From Tanytarsus gracilentus (taxonomy: Eukaryota > Arthropoda > Insecta > Diptera > Chironomidae), in NCBI GenBank assembly GCA_038502055.1, contig JAXRKN010000039.1:3224001-3288000 (forward strand): a DNA stretch of 64,000 bases, in the 5' to 3' direction. The notes under the pieces are model-generated. The model did no database searches and was not told the origin of the DNA. It saw nothing but the letters and a program-made list of their open reading frames with translations. Position 1 is the stretch's first letter. Each line of letters begins with the position of its first letter. Of the stretch, positions 12,893 to 23,616 are shown piece after piece. The translations under genes and the position numbers were made by a program.

Positions 12893-13589
12893 AAAATACT
12901 TTAAAATTCCCGTTAATGGATTCAATTTTTGCATTTTGATTAATTTTTTTAAATCCACACGCGTTGCGGTCAAAAACGTGAGAATGTGTGAAGATCAAGT
13001 AAAAGAAATAAAAAGAAGAAGAAACAAAAGTTGGTGAAGTGCTGCAAAATCATTTCGGTTTGATTTATGATGGCAAAACTCGATGAAGATTTTTCATTCA
13101 ATTAATTGCAGAACTGCAAGTTGCATCTTCATGCCATGCCTAATTGCTATTAAATCCATCAACGGCACCGCACAAAAGGAGTTCAACAAAATTAATGCAA
13201 AAGTTTCAACAGCTCGTGCCATGTGTGCATGACTGCTCTCATCTAGGACTTCTTACTTAACTTTTATTGGAGTCAAGTTGCAGAGGAAGAAGCAGTGACT
13301 TCTGTACAGCGGCACGATTCTTCTTCTTATTGTTCCTCATCAACCTCGCATGCAATGACATCTCAACTCTCGATTCTAAATCTCTCAATTAATTTATTTG
13401 AATTTTGTCACAATGAAATTTTTGCGCAATTTTTTCAATCAATTCGCTTTTAATTTTTTTTATTCTCATCTCAATCTTCTTTCCATTCACTATTTTCAAA
13501 CTCTCTCGAGTCACATCAATTCGTAGGTGTCACGTTTGCAAATCTCTCATGCAAAAAAAAATTCATTCGCGGTTTATTGCTTTTTAATA
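12893..13589 (-). repeat. Right arm of long inverted duplication
   Basis: This is the reverse complement of 3692-4384 over its whole length. The arms enclose 8.5 kb. The bases just outside the two arms do not match each other, so there is no visible target-site duplication. Confidence 0.93.
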
Positions 13590-14086
13590 TACATTTCGTC
13601 ATAAATCTACAAATTATTTTTCACACAATGTTTGAAATTTTAATTTTGTTAAATTGCGAAAAAAAACTTAAATTAAATGTAGAAGCTGCACTTTTAAAAT
13701 TTATTCATTCCAATGGAGTTGTTTGAGCGCATCTGCCATAACAAATTATGTAATTGAAGAATTATGTGCATTTATGTCTTGAGTACATTAGCACGATATT
13801 GAAATATAGAAAGTGAAAGACACATGTGAATTTTAAATAAACCGTTAAAGATTTTAAATTTTAACTAGACTTTTAAAACTTTAACGAGCATTTCTCTGTC
13901 TGAATCTCTGACGAAAGTGATTGAAGAAGATCAGCTGTAAGAGAAAGAGAGTGCAACAGAAAAAACACTTTGTGTTTAACTTTCACACTACTAACATAGA
14001 AAAGCATGTCTTAAGAATTCACTTCTGCACGAGCTAAACAGATTTATTCAGCTCTTATAAACTACATCTCATCTTCATTTAACAAA

Positions 14087-15900
14087 TTACACCGACATGT
14101 CTCGATGATGATTATAAAATTCGCGCTGTGTCGTTCGTTCAAGTGGAATTCCTTTGAGCACTTGGGAGTTTGCACTTTTTATTTCTACCGCAACATAATC
14201 GCCTATGGAGAAACTTCGTTGAGAATTTGGTATGATAACCTTAACATTGCCATCGTATCTTCCAAAAATTTCGTCGTTGGAACGTTTGCTGACATTTTCA
14301 ATTAAAATTAACTGCGTTGTTCCGACAAGCTGTTGAAATTAAATTATTAAATTTTAACGTCTTTCGAAAAATTAAGTTACCTCTTGATTGATTTTTTGAG
14401 CATTTTCCCTAAACGCTTGCAACATTCGTTCAAGTCTCGCAAATTTCACATCTTTTGGGACATCATCAACGAGCTTACGAAATGCGGTTGTCTTCTCACG
14501 CATACTATATGGAAATAAATATGCCACAGTGTACTTAATTTCATTGATTAATGAGAGTGTCTGTTCAAAGTCTTCCTCGGTCTCGCCACAAAAGCCACAT
14601 ATGAAATCTGAAGAGAGCGCAACGTTGGGTAGAATTGCTCGAACTTGCCTTATTAGTTCGATGTATGCCTCACGAGTGTAACCACGTCGCATTCTCTCGA
14701 GGACAGCCGATGAGCCTGATTGTGCGGGGATGTGAAGAGATTTACATATGTTTGGATATTGTTTGATGACATCGAGTACTGAAACGGGAAAATCTTTGGG
14801 GTGTGGCGATGTGAAGCGGATGCGAAGTTCTGGTGAAATATTTGCGACTCGTTCGAGTAATTGTGCAAATCTCAAACCGCCAACTTTTGTTTTGTAGACT
14901 GTCTTGAATCCGGGAACGACTTCGGCGGGTCCATCGACTTCATTTGAAGTGTCTCGATAGCTATTCACATTTTGACCCAGCAACGTCACTTCCTTAATTC
15001 CTTGTTCCTCCACTAAATTTCTTATCTCCTTTTCAATCGAATCAATCGGTCGTGATCTCTCTTTACCTCTGGTGAAAGGAACAATGCAGTATGTGCACAT
15101 GTTATCACATCCCCGCATTATCGAAACATAAGCTGAGACTGCATTTTCATCAAGTTTAATTGGCATAATTTCCGCATATGTTTCGTCGAGAGATAAAAGC
15201 ACGTTGATCGTGTTGTAGCCATTTTTGGCAAGTGCCAATAGTCGAGGAAGATCTTTATAGGCATCGGGTCCGCAAACTAGATCGATTTCCTTTTCTTTCT
15301 CAACAATTTGAGTTTTGAGACGCTCTGCCATGCATCCAAGAATTCCAATTTGCAACGGTCCTAAATTTAAATTTTTAAAAATTAACGATTTCTTACTTTT
15401 TAGTGTTTCTAAAAAAGCAGGATTTCTCCTCATTTATTTTACAAACCTAATTTCTTTTGCCTCTTCTTCTTCATGCCTTTTAAATGCATTAACCTGTTCC
15501 AGATTTTCACCTCAGCTGAATCCCTTATCGAGCATGTCATAATTAAAATCACATCAGCCTCACTTAGATGTTCAGTTTTCTGATAATTTCTTTCTTTTAA
15601 AATGGACCAAACTATCTCAATATCGTTGACATTCATTTGGCACCCATAAATATCGAAGAAAACCTTTCTATTCGCACCGTCTAAATCAATATTTTGCAGA
15701 TAAGGAGGAAGAACTCCTTCATCATCGAGCTTTTCATTTGGTTTTGCAAGATTTTTTCCAACTACGAGGAAATCTTTGAGTGTCAGTTTATCATCTGGGA
15801 TTAATTGTTGTCGCTTTGCCACTGTCGACGTGTGACGAGAAAATACTGTTGAAATTCTTAGAGTTTTACGATAATTTAATAAAAATTTCAATCTTTGCAT
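14087..15900 (-). CDS. CDK5RAP1-type tRNA methylthiotransferase (MiaB family)
   Basis: Three exons (15447-15900, 14381-15360, 14087-14329) with matching phases encode 558 residues. The basic N-terminus rich in Arg, Ser and Thr looks like a mitochondrial targeting peptide. The MTTase N-terminal domain supplies three iron-sulfur cysteines: C87 in [11 protein letters not shown]123 in [11 protein letters not shown] and C161 in GILGCMAER. The radical-SAM CxxxCxxC motif is CDNMCTYC, residues 236-243. The last exon encodes the TRAM RNA-binding domain. Enzymes of this family add a methylthio group to i6A37 of tRNAs, in animals mainly mitochondrial tRNAs. All catalytic cysteines are present. The start is the first ATG of a frame that closes upstream. 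Its ATG lies 60 bases after the stop codon of the upstream same-strand gene. Confidence 0.95.
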
Positions 15901-15960
15901 TTTTTTTTCGGCTTAAAAACAAAATTTTATTTTAGAGTTCAAAATTTAAGTTCAAATTTT

Positions 15961-16554
15961 TTATTGTTTTGTCATATTTGTATTAACTGTCACTTTGTCT
16001 TTTCCATCATATTCAATTACTTCATACATCCATCTACGACCGTTCCTGCATCTTAGTCCACACTTAGGGGAATTACACCATTCGCACGGAAAATGACATC
16101 CCTCACAGTCTTTTTCAAAACAATCGCAAATGTCTTCACCACTACTCCTTATTTTTCCCTGCTCATCATATAATGATCCAGATTGCTTTTTAGCTGCTGG
16201 TTTCTGCTTAAGCATGCATAAATTTCTATACTGTTTGTTTTTTTCTCGACGAGAATTTAAAGGATTAAAATCGGAAAGAAACGTTGAATTTGCTATATTT
16301 TCCATGTCTCTTTTAATTTTGTGATGTGTGCTAGTTTGAGATTGCTGGGGTGGTGGTGCTGGTGGTGGGGGCTGTGGGAGTGATCCCCTTTTAACGGCAA
16401 AATTTCTCTTAGCCGGTGCTGCTTGAGTTTGAGGAGCTGATGAATTTGAGTCATCGTCGTCACCTTAAAATAGTTGATTTAATGTTAATTGAGTTTTATT
16501 AATTTAAAGTTAAGTTTTATTACTTAAAATTACAATCGAAGCTGGTGCTGCCAT
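15961..16554 (-). CDS. ARL14 effector protein-like, copy 1
   Basis: Two exons: 16524-16554 (10 codons plus one base) and 15961-16463. The product is about 177 residues. The N-terminus is acidic then proline-rich (a PPPPAPPPQQ stretch). The C-terminal part is the Cys-rich ARF7EP_C domain: DICDCFEKDCEGCHFPCEWC followed by CGLRC and the conserved RRWMYEVIEY. Vertebrate ARL14EP links the small GTPase ARL14 to myosin 1E. In flies the function is not clear to me, and the cysteines suggest metal binding. A paralog lies at 20266-20648 on the other strand. The stop codon is fused to AATAAA, leaving only 60 bases to the next start codon. Confidence 0.88.
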
Positions 16555-16892
16555 TTTTCAAGAATTGTTATTGTTTTGTTAAAATGATTTTTGATGGTTG
16601 GCAAGAGCGCCATTTTATTTTATTTTTTAAATTAAAAGAACATTAAAATTTATTTGTGTTTTTTAAATGAAAAATTTGTATCAATAATTTCCAATCAAAC
16701 ATGTTTAAAAACTATTTAATTTATTTTTTGAACTCTTTTGCAGCCCCCTTGGCCAGGTTCAAAAAATTTAAAGTTCAAAAATAATTTGTACACAAAAACA
16801 CACGCCGAAAAGGAAAACAAAAAAAATTATATTTCTTTAGATTTGCTGCATTTAAATTTAACTTTTAATAAATAAAATATCAATCAGTCAAC
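16555..16892. promoter_or_regulatory. Shared divergent promoter region (ARL14EP-like 1 / Rpb5)
   Basis: 338 bases separate the two start codons, which point away from each other. No TATA box stands out. The region must hold the 5' leaders and promoters of both genes. Confidence 0.6.
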
Positions 16893-17632
<740 letters not shown>

Positions 17633-17727
17633 ATTTAATAAAAATTTCTCATTTAAGATTTATCCGAAAACAAAATCTTGATTTTTTTTATTTCACATAA
17701 TTTTCAGGAATAGATTTCATGTGAGAT

Positions 17728-18337
17728 TTACTCGGCTGGAATCTCAACAGCTCCCGAATTGACATCATCGATAACGTCATGTGGTGCCTTGCCATCGATT
17801 GTGCAGCCAACGCTCTGTGCTGTTCCCAAGATTTCCTTTACAGTTCCGGAAAGATTACGAGCCATTGAGCGAGGTTTCATCACTCGTGCGATGTTAATGA
17901 CGTCGTCCAATGTAATGTTACCGCTGTGTTTAACTGAAAGTCAATAATTTAGCATGACATAAATGGATGTGATTAAGGTACTTACTGTTCTTGACCTTCT
18001 TTCGGTCGCGTGGTGGTTCCTTGAGTGCCTTCACAATCATCGAAGCGGCTGATGGAACAACGGAGATGGTGGCATTACGATTTTGGATTGTAAGACACAC
18101 TGTGATCTTTAATCCCTTCCAGTCACCGGTTGCCTTGGCAATATCATCACCGACTTTCTTTGGTGACAAGCCCAATGGACCGATTTTGGGCGCGAGCGAT
18201 GAGGTAGCACCGACTTCACCTCCGACGCATCTCAAGTACACTAAAATGAGATTTTAAATGATTAAATGCGCAAGTTGATTTGACTTTTGCAGTTGCTTAC
18301 CTAATTTAATTTCCGTTGGATCAAACTTGGGTGGCAT
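17728..18337 (-). CDS. RpL12: 60S ribosomal protein L12 (uL11)
   Basis: Exons 18301-18337, 17986-18240 and 17728-17933 join in phase to 165 residues, the usual length. The N-terminus [12 protein letters not shown] continues with [31 protein letters not shown], the hallmark of eukaryotic L12/uL11, and the C-terminal RNA-binding half ([12 protein letters not shown]) is intact. The protein forms the base of the ribosomal stalk at the GTPase centre. An acceptor site (CTCTTGCAG, exon edge at 18354) just before the ATG indicates a spliced 5' leader. A pyrimidine run on the - strand at about 18740-18765 could be the 5' terminal oligopyrimidine start expected of ribosomal protein mRNAs. Confidence 0.98.
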
Positions 18338-18881
18338 TTTTGTTGATTAGTTGGCTGCAAGAGAAGATTAAAAATTAAATTAATAAAATTCGATGAGGTT
18401 ATGTGGACATTATTGTTGATGTGAAATTTTCATTGCATTTAATTGAGATGTTTGTTGATTTAAAGTGATTAGGTTGTGTTACCGTCACTATTTTAAACGT
18501 TTGATTGTCCTATAAATTTAATTAAGCACACAAAATTAATATTTATTAAAATTTCAAAACATAAACGCTAAATTTAATTTTAATCACATTCCAATGCATT
18601 TCGAATGAAAATTCCACAAAAAATCAATCAATCGTGGTGTTATGCACAATTTATAATTAAAATCTACTCGAATAACGCTTAATTACACTAACTTTTTAAT
18701 TAAAATCAACGCAATGTGAGTCGATCAAATTCACAGATCGAAAAAGAAAGAGAGAGATGAGAGAGTTGCGAACCCTGGATATTCCATGTCACTGGCGTTT
18801 TTAGCCATATCGACTGGGAGTAAAGACATTTCGACTAAAATTGTTTTGTAAACAAAAGATAAATTTAAAATAATTAAAATA
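18338..18881. promoter_or_regulatory. Divergent promoter and 5' leader region (RpL12 / GPATCH11)
   Basis: 545 bases separate the two start codons. The region contains the RpL12 leader intron acceptor at 18354 and, on the - strand, a CT-rich tract near 18740-18765 that may mark the RpL12 transcription start. No coding potential is visible. Confidence 0.5.
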
Positions 18882-19699
18882 ATGTCGGACGAAGAAGAAG
18901 ATTACATGTCGGATGCATTTTTGGCCAATCTTCAGGATGTAACGCCCAGCTTAATTAAAAACAATACAGTTAAGCGACGCAATGAGATTGAAGCGAGACA
19001 AATGAAGGAAAAAGTTAGAAAGAAACCAATGCATGAACAGCAAAAAGACAAGCTCAAAGAGGGACTAAATAAGGCGATTACGAGTGAAAATAGAGGTTTT
19101 GGGCTGCTCGCTAAAATGGGCTACAAGGAAGGAACGAGTTTAGGAAAGAATGACAATTCAACAACAGCTATAAAAGAGCCAATAAAAATAAACATCCAGA
19201 ACGAAGGAAGACTTGGCTTAGGAACATCCACAATGATCAGGGAGACACGCGAAGCACAATTAACTAGTCTCAAGAGAAAAATTAATGCTTCCGATTTGTC
19301 GACCGAGGAATATCGGAAGCAAATGCGTGAAGTGACGGACAAGAAACAAACGATTTGGGATCTTCATAAACTTCAGCGGACATGCAGACTACTGGATATT
19401 GATAATCGTGTAAAGGCACCAATTCACGTGTGGTTCTGGCCGGAAGAGAAGAAAAAAGATATTGAGAGTGATGAAGAGGAAGAGGAGAAAAAAGATCAAT
19501 TGGAATTGAGTGTAAGATTAATTATTTTTATTTCTCAACACAATTTTATAATTTTATTACATTTTAGGACTTTGAAAAGCTTGAGATGTTGCGAAAGTTC
19601 CTTCGAAATAGTTACTTCTATTGTGAATTTTGCAGTGTGCAATACAAAGATGCCGAGGACTTAAAAAACTGTCCTGGACCGTTGAAAGATGATCATTGA
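18882..19699 (+). CDS. G-patch domain protein 11 (GPATCH11-like)
   Basis: Two exons (18882-19511 and 19568-19699) join in phase 0 to 253 residues. The N-terminus is acidic (MSDEEEDYMSD) and followed by a basic helix. The G-patch lies at about residues 71-116 (GFGLLAKMGYKEGTSLGKN ... GRLGLG). The C-terminus has the DUF4187 signature with YFYCEFCSVQYKDAEDLKNCPGP, a likely zinc-binding knuckle. G-patch proteins usually activate DEAH helicases in splicing or RNA processing; the vertebrate protein has also been reported at kinetochores as CENP-Y. The AATAAA overlaps the TGA stop. Confidence 0.93.
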
Positions 19700-19715
19700 A
19701 TAAATGCTTAATTTT

Positions 19716-20151
19716 TTATTTAACAAGACATGGAATCGTCAGCAACACATCCTTAATTTTATCGAGTTGATCCTTTTCAATTTCCTCATGATTTTTCAGG
19801 GATAGACAAATTAAGAGCTCTTGAGAGGAGTTGATGTGATTGAGTAGGTATCTGATTGCTCCTTCTATCTCAATACTTGGTGCTCCAAACTTCTGCTGAA
19901 TATCAAAGATCTGAGCATTCCTCGATAGTGCATCGTTGACAATTTGATGCTTTACCGAATAAAAATTTCTAAAACAAATTTTTCATGACTTGCCGGATTT
20001 TTAAATCTTTATTTTAATCTTACCCGATTTTATTGAATTGTGTGATGAGTATCAGGGTTTTATTCGTAAATTTCTGAACCACAAATTCCGTATGAACTCC
20101 TTGAATCTCGAATGCTTCCGTAAATTCAAATGCTTTTTCAGTCGACGGCAT
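19716..20151 (-). CDS. Proteasome assembly chaperone 3 (PSMG3-like)
   Basis: Two exons (20024-20151 and 19716-19968) encode 126 residues, close to the ~122 of the vertebrate protein. The gene is easily missed because the first exon is short. The match is the PAC3 beta-sandwich pattern: a first strand pair with VHTEFVVQKFTNKTLILITQF, then NFYSV and a C-terminal helix pair. The function (with PSMG4, chaperoning of the 20S alpha ring) is taken from the family. The stop codon is 16 bases from the GPATCH11 stop on the other strand, so the two mRNAs must overlap at their 3' ends. Alternative small proteins cannot be fully excluded. Confidence 0.78.
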
Positions 20152-20265
20152 TTTTGTTTATTTTTTTTTGTGAGAGTTCAAAAAAGCGCTCACTGTAAAA
20201 TTAAAATTTAGCCGTTAATTTTAAAAATTTATAAAAATCAAAAAATTTCGATTATTTTCTGGAAA
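20152..20265. promoter_or_regulatory. 114-bp bidirectional promoter (PSMG3 / ARL14EP-like 2)
   Basis: Two divergent start codons are only 114 bases apart, so both leaders and both promoters must lie here. No TATA box is evident. Confidence 0.65.
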
Positions 20266-20648
20266 ATGGCCAAACGCAAGCCGCCTAAGGTTAAAAAGAG
20301 CCGTAAGTTATTAATATTGTAAGTAACATTACCTAAAATCGAATAATTTCAGAGAAAGCTCTTTATCTCAAAGACGGCAGAATAAAATTGGGAAAAAATG
20401 TTCAAGATATTTGCGATTGTTTTGGAAAAGATTGTGAGGGATGTCATTTTCCGTGCAAAAAGTGCGCATCTGCTAAGTGTGGACCTGTGTGTCGACAAGC
20501 GAGACCATTTATGTTTGAAGAAATCTATTTAGACGCAAGTGCTAGCCCTCCAATTCCAAACCCACTCATTTTTAAACTTCCCGTTGGAGTCAACAATTCA
20601 GTTGGACTGAAGATTTATGGAGTAACAAGTGCAACAAAAGAGATTTAA
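20266..20648 (+). CDS. ARL14 effector protein-like, copy 2
   Basis: Exon 1 is 20266-20302 (MAKRKPPKVKKS, strongly basic) and exon 2 is 20353-20648, joining in phase to about 110 residues. The centre carries DICDCFGKDCEGCHFPCKKC then CGPVC and RPFMFEEIY, the same ARF7EP_C cysteine pattern as copy 1. It differs by lacking the proline-rich N-terminus and by having a C-terminal extension (LIFKLPVGVNNSVG...). AATAAA follows the stop. It converges on Dronc with 60 bases between stops. Confidence 0.88.
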
Positions 20649-20708
20649 ATCAAGTTTAATAAAGAAATTGAACTTTAATATAAAAAGCTTGTTAAAAGTT
20701 TTACAATT

Positions 20709-22058
20709 TTATGTATCATAAATTTTAGGATTAAGGTAGAGCAAGCTGTTAAATCCTCGGCTCTCGGTCGACGCCACTTGAACAAGTCCCTCAGCAGCTT
20801 TAATTCCCATCGTGTTGGTTCCAACTAATTTCAACAATTCCTCAACGTGATGAGAGTAAGCATTTTCGGCAAATACCTTGCACATTTCCCTCACATACCA
20901 GCTCCCAAATACTGTATCACGGTGCGTCTTAAATCCTGGCACTGTTCCATAACAAATCAAAATATCACTAACAGTTGGCACAATAAATTGTCTCTGAGCA
21001 ATTCCATCGGTTTCGGTCATTGGAAGGTCTTTAAGGTAGACATTCTTGAGTTTATCGGAAATTTTTCCTCGACAAAAGGGAAAGAAGAAAACTTTTGGCT
21101 TCTCAACAAGCGCTGGGCAATCAATATTCGAGAACATTGCCACAATCACGTCCGTATACTCTCGGCTACCATCAGAGAATTCCATAATTGTATGTCCACT
21201 CAGTAAATCGCCATGTGTTTGAATGCACAAGAAAAATGAGTCGATTCGCTGAAGATATTCGGACACGACAAGTTCTCTAAGTAATTTCATCAACTGATCT
21301 TTTGTTAGATTTTCATAGTAGAAAATTGTAAAGCCCATTTCGCGAAAGAGTGTAACTAAATTGTCATGATCACGCTCAGCACCTCTCCGATCAGTTTTCG
21401 AATCTTGAAATTTGATGATGTTCACGAAGAAAAAGACACCTCGGCGACGACTTTTCATCGAGTAGACTGGAAGTAAAGTGTGCTTGCCAAAATCTTCGGC
21501 TTTCTTCACCTCGAGGTTCTCAATGTTAAATGAAGTTTTAGCTGTATATGGTTCGAGTTTCAAAATCCTCTTGCTCAATGCATTTCCATCAGTCTGTGTC
21601 GGAATTTCGTCATTATTGTTTGTAACATCCAGTTGTCCATTTGAGCTCGGAAGAGTATTCGATTGTGTTCGTTGGAGATTTGTTGTTCGAGTATTGCTAA
21701 TTGATACGAATCGATTGTCCTCAGTCACGACTGGAGTTGAATTTGTGTAGCTCTGTGCTGGAACTGTGGATGATGAGAGAAGATTGTAAGCGCGATCGTA
21801 GGAATTCTCTTTGAGAATTTCGAGCAACTTTTGAAATGCTTTCGGTCCGCGATGCTTGAGCTTCTTAAAAATGCTATGCAGCTTAACTTTTTCATCCTGT
21901 CCCTTTGTATCGTTCTCAATATTGTCGACCATAATTTGAGTTAAAATTTGTTTATTCAAAAGTTCTGTTTTTATCACTTCAAAATCTGTGGACTCGATAA
22001 GCACGTGTATGTGATGATCAATCAATCGTCGGTGATTTTCTTCCATGATTAAATGCAA
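20709..22058 (-). CDS. Dronc: Initiator caspase Dronc (caspase-9-like)
   Basis: A single open frame of 449 residues. An N-terminal CARD (about 1-90) is followed by a Ser/Thr/Asn-rich linker and the caspase domain (about 190-449). The catalytic histidine is H282 in CIQTHGD and the catalytic cysteine C329 in FFFPFCRGK. PFCRG instead of the usual QACRG is the known mark of Drosophila Dronc, which can cleave after Glu as well as Asp. The region between large and small subunits contains MTETD (347-351), a likely processing site. The protein should be recruited by Dark/Apaf-1 through its CARD to start apoptosis. The true start may be the second Met (22046, MEENHRR), because the first is only four codons upstream. 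Confidence 0.96.
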   Translation of the reverse strand: MHLIMEENHRRLIDHHIHVLIESTDFEVIKTELLNKQILTQIMVDNIENDTKGQDEKVKLHSIFKKLKHRGPKAFQKLLEILKENSYDRAYNLLSSSTVPAQSYTNSTPVVTEDNRFVSISNTRTTNLQRTQSNTLPSSNGQLDVTNNNDEIPTQTDGNALSKRILKLEPYTAKTSFNIENLEVKKAEDFGKHTLLPVYSMKSRRRGVFFFVNIIKFQDSKTDRRGAERDHDNLVTLFREMGFTIFYYENLTKDQLMKLLRELVVSEYLQRIDSFFLCIQTHGDLLSGHTIMEFSDGSREYTDVIVAMFSNIDCPALVEKPKVFFFPFCRGKISDKLKNVYLKDLPMTETDGIAQRQFIVPTVSDILICYGTVPGFKTHRDTVFGSWYVREMCKVFAENAYSHHVEELLKLVGTNTMGIKAAEGLVQVASTESRGFNSLLYLNPKIYDT

Positions 22059-22270
22059 TTAATTGTCTTTAATCCTTATAATACTTGATTTATTTAATTA
22101 TTTCTGACAATCGCGAAATTGAGGTAAACAAAGAATTATTAAAGTTCAATTTTAAAATTTGAATATTTTTTGAACGTTATTAAATATTTTTTTGAGGAGA
22201 AAATTTTGAACTTAAAAATCAACGTGGAAAAGTTTGTAAACAAAATTTTTTTAAATTTTAATATTTAAAA
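22059..22270. promoter_or_regulatory. 212-bp bidirectional promoter (Dronc / Tgt)
   Basis: The start codons of the caspase and the transglycosylase diverge from this AT-rich spacer. No TATA box or clear motif is visible. Confidence 0.55.
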
Positions 22271-23616
22271 ATGACCGGAAAATCGCCGCTAACATTTCAA
22301 GTTTTAAGCAAGTGCTCAAAGACAAAGGCAAGACGAGGCATTATGATGTTGAGACAGTCGAAACCTGTTGAAACTCCAGGTACAAAATGATATTTTTAGT
22401 TTTCTTTCAGTTGTAAATAATTTTTTTAATAGTGTTCATGCCTGTCGGCACACAAGGAACTTTAAAAGGAGTATTGGTTGATCAATTAAAGCAGGATAAT
22501 ATGAACTGCCAGATTATGTTGGGAAATACTTATCACCTTGGACTGCGACCAGGTGAGTTTCTAAATTTATCATCCAGAAGGGTGTTGATGCAATTTTCTC
22601 GATTTAGGCTCCGAAACACTGAGCAAATGCGGAGGACTACACAACTTTATGGGATGGGATCGAGCACTGCTTACCGATAGCGGTGGATTTCAAATGGTAT
22701 CGCTTCTTCAATTGGCTGAAATTACAGAGACAGGCGTCAAGTTCCAATCGCCGTACGATAATAGTGAGAAAATGTTAACGCCAGAGGAGTCTATTAAACT
22801 TCAAAACGTTATTGGGGCCGATATAATAATGCAGCTAGACGATGTGGTGAAAACAACAACAACCGGTCCGAGAGTGGAGGAAGCGATGCTAAGAACGATA
22901 AGATGGATCGATAGGTGTCTCGAAGCAAACTCTAGAAATGAAGATCAATCAATTTTTCCAATCGTACAAGGAGGTCTACAACAAGAACTTCGAAAGCAAT
23001 GTGCACAAGAACTAACGAAAAGAGACGTGAGAGGGTTTGCTGTCGGTGGCTTGTCCGGCGGCGAAAGTAAAGATGATTTTTGGAGAATAGTTAGTTTATC
23101 GACTGATCATTTGCCGGAGGATAAGCCGAGATATTTAATGGGTAAGTTTTTTCTAAATTATATCACAGCCAATATTGAAAATTATAATTTAAAGGTGTTG
23201 GTTTTGCTAACGACATGATTGTTGCGATAGCACTCGGCATCGATATGTTTGACTGTGTTTTTCCAACTAGAACAGCCCGTTTTGGTTGTGCTCTTGTTCG
23301 TTCAGGTCAGCTTAATTTAAGAAATCAAAAGTACGAAAATGATTTGTCGCCAATTGACGAAAAATGTAAGTGCAGCACATGCAAAACTTACTCCAAAGCT
23401 TACATTCATTCAATCATCAATGAATCTTCGCTCATGTGCAGTCTGGTGACAGTTCACAATGTCTTTTTTCAACTTCAACTCATGAGAGACATTCGAGATG
23501 CCATCAGTAGTGACACATTTCCAGAATTTGTAAAAAACTTCATGAATGAACTTTATCCGAATGAAAAACCTAAATGGATAGTCGAATCACTTGCTAGTGT
23601 CAAAATAGAAATTTAA
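22271..23616 (+). CDS. Tgt: Queuine tRNA-ribosyltransferase catalytic subunit (QTRT1/Tgt)
   Basis: Four exons (22271-22379, 22433-22552, 22608-23141, 23195-23616) join in phase to 394 residues, normal for the family. Visible motifs are [25 protein letters not shown] (D100), VQGGL, the substrate loop [18 protein letters not shown] and [19 protein letters not shown] with the nucleophilic Asp. The zinc site is present as [16 protein letters not shown]. With QTRT2 it swaps guanine-34 for queuine in tRNAs with GUN anticodons. A second, shorter frame through the third intron (to 23218) is only read-through. Confidence 0.97.

Noticed and set aside
15315..15542. 75-codon + strand frame opposite the methylthiotransferase
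   Set aside because: It overlaps an intron and two exons of a strongly supported gene on the other strand.
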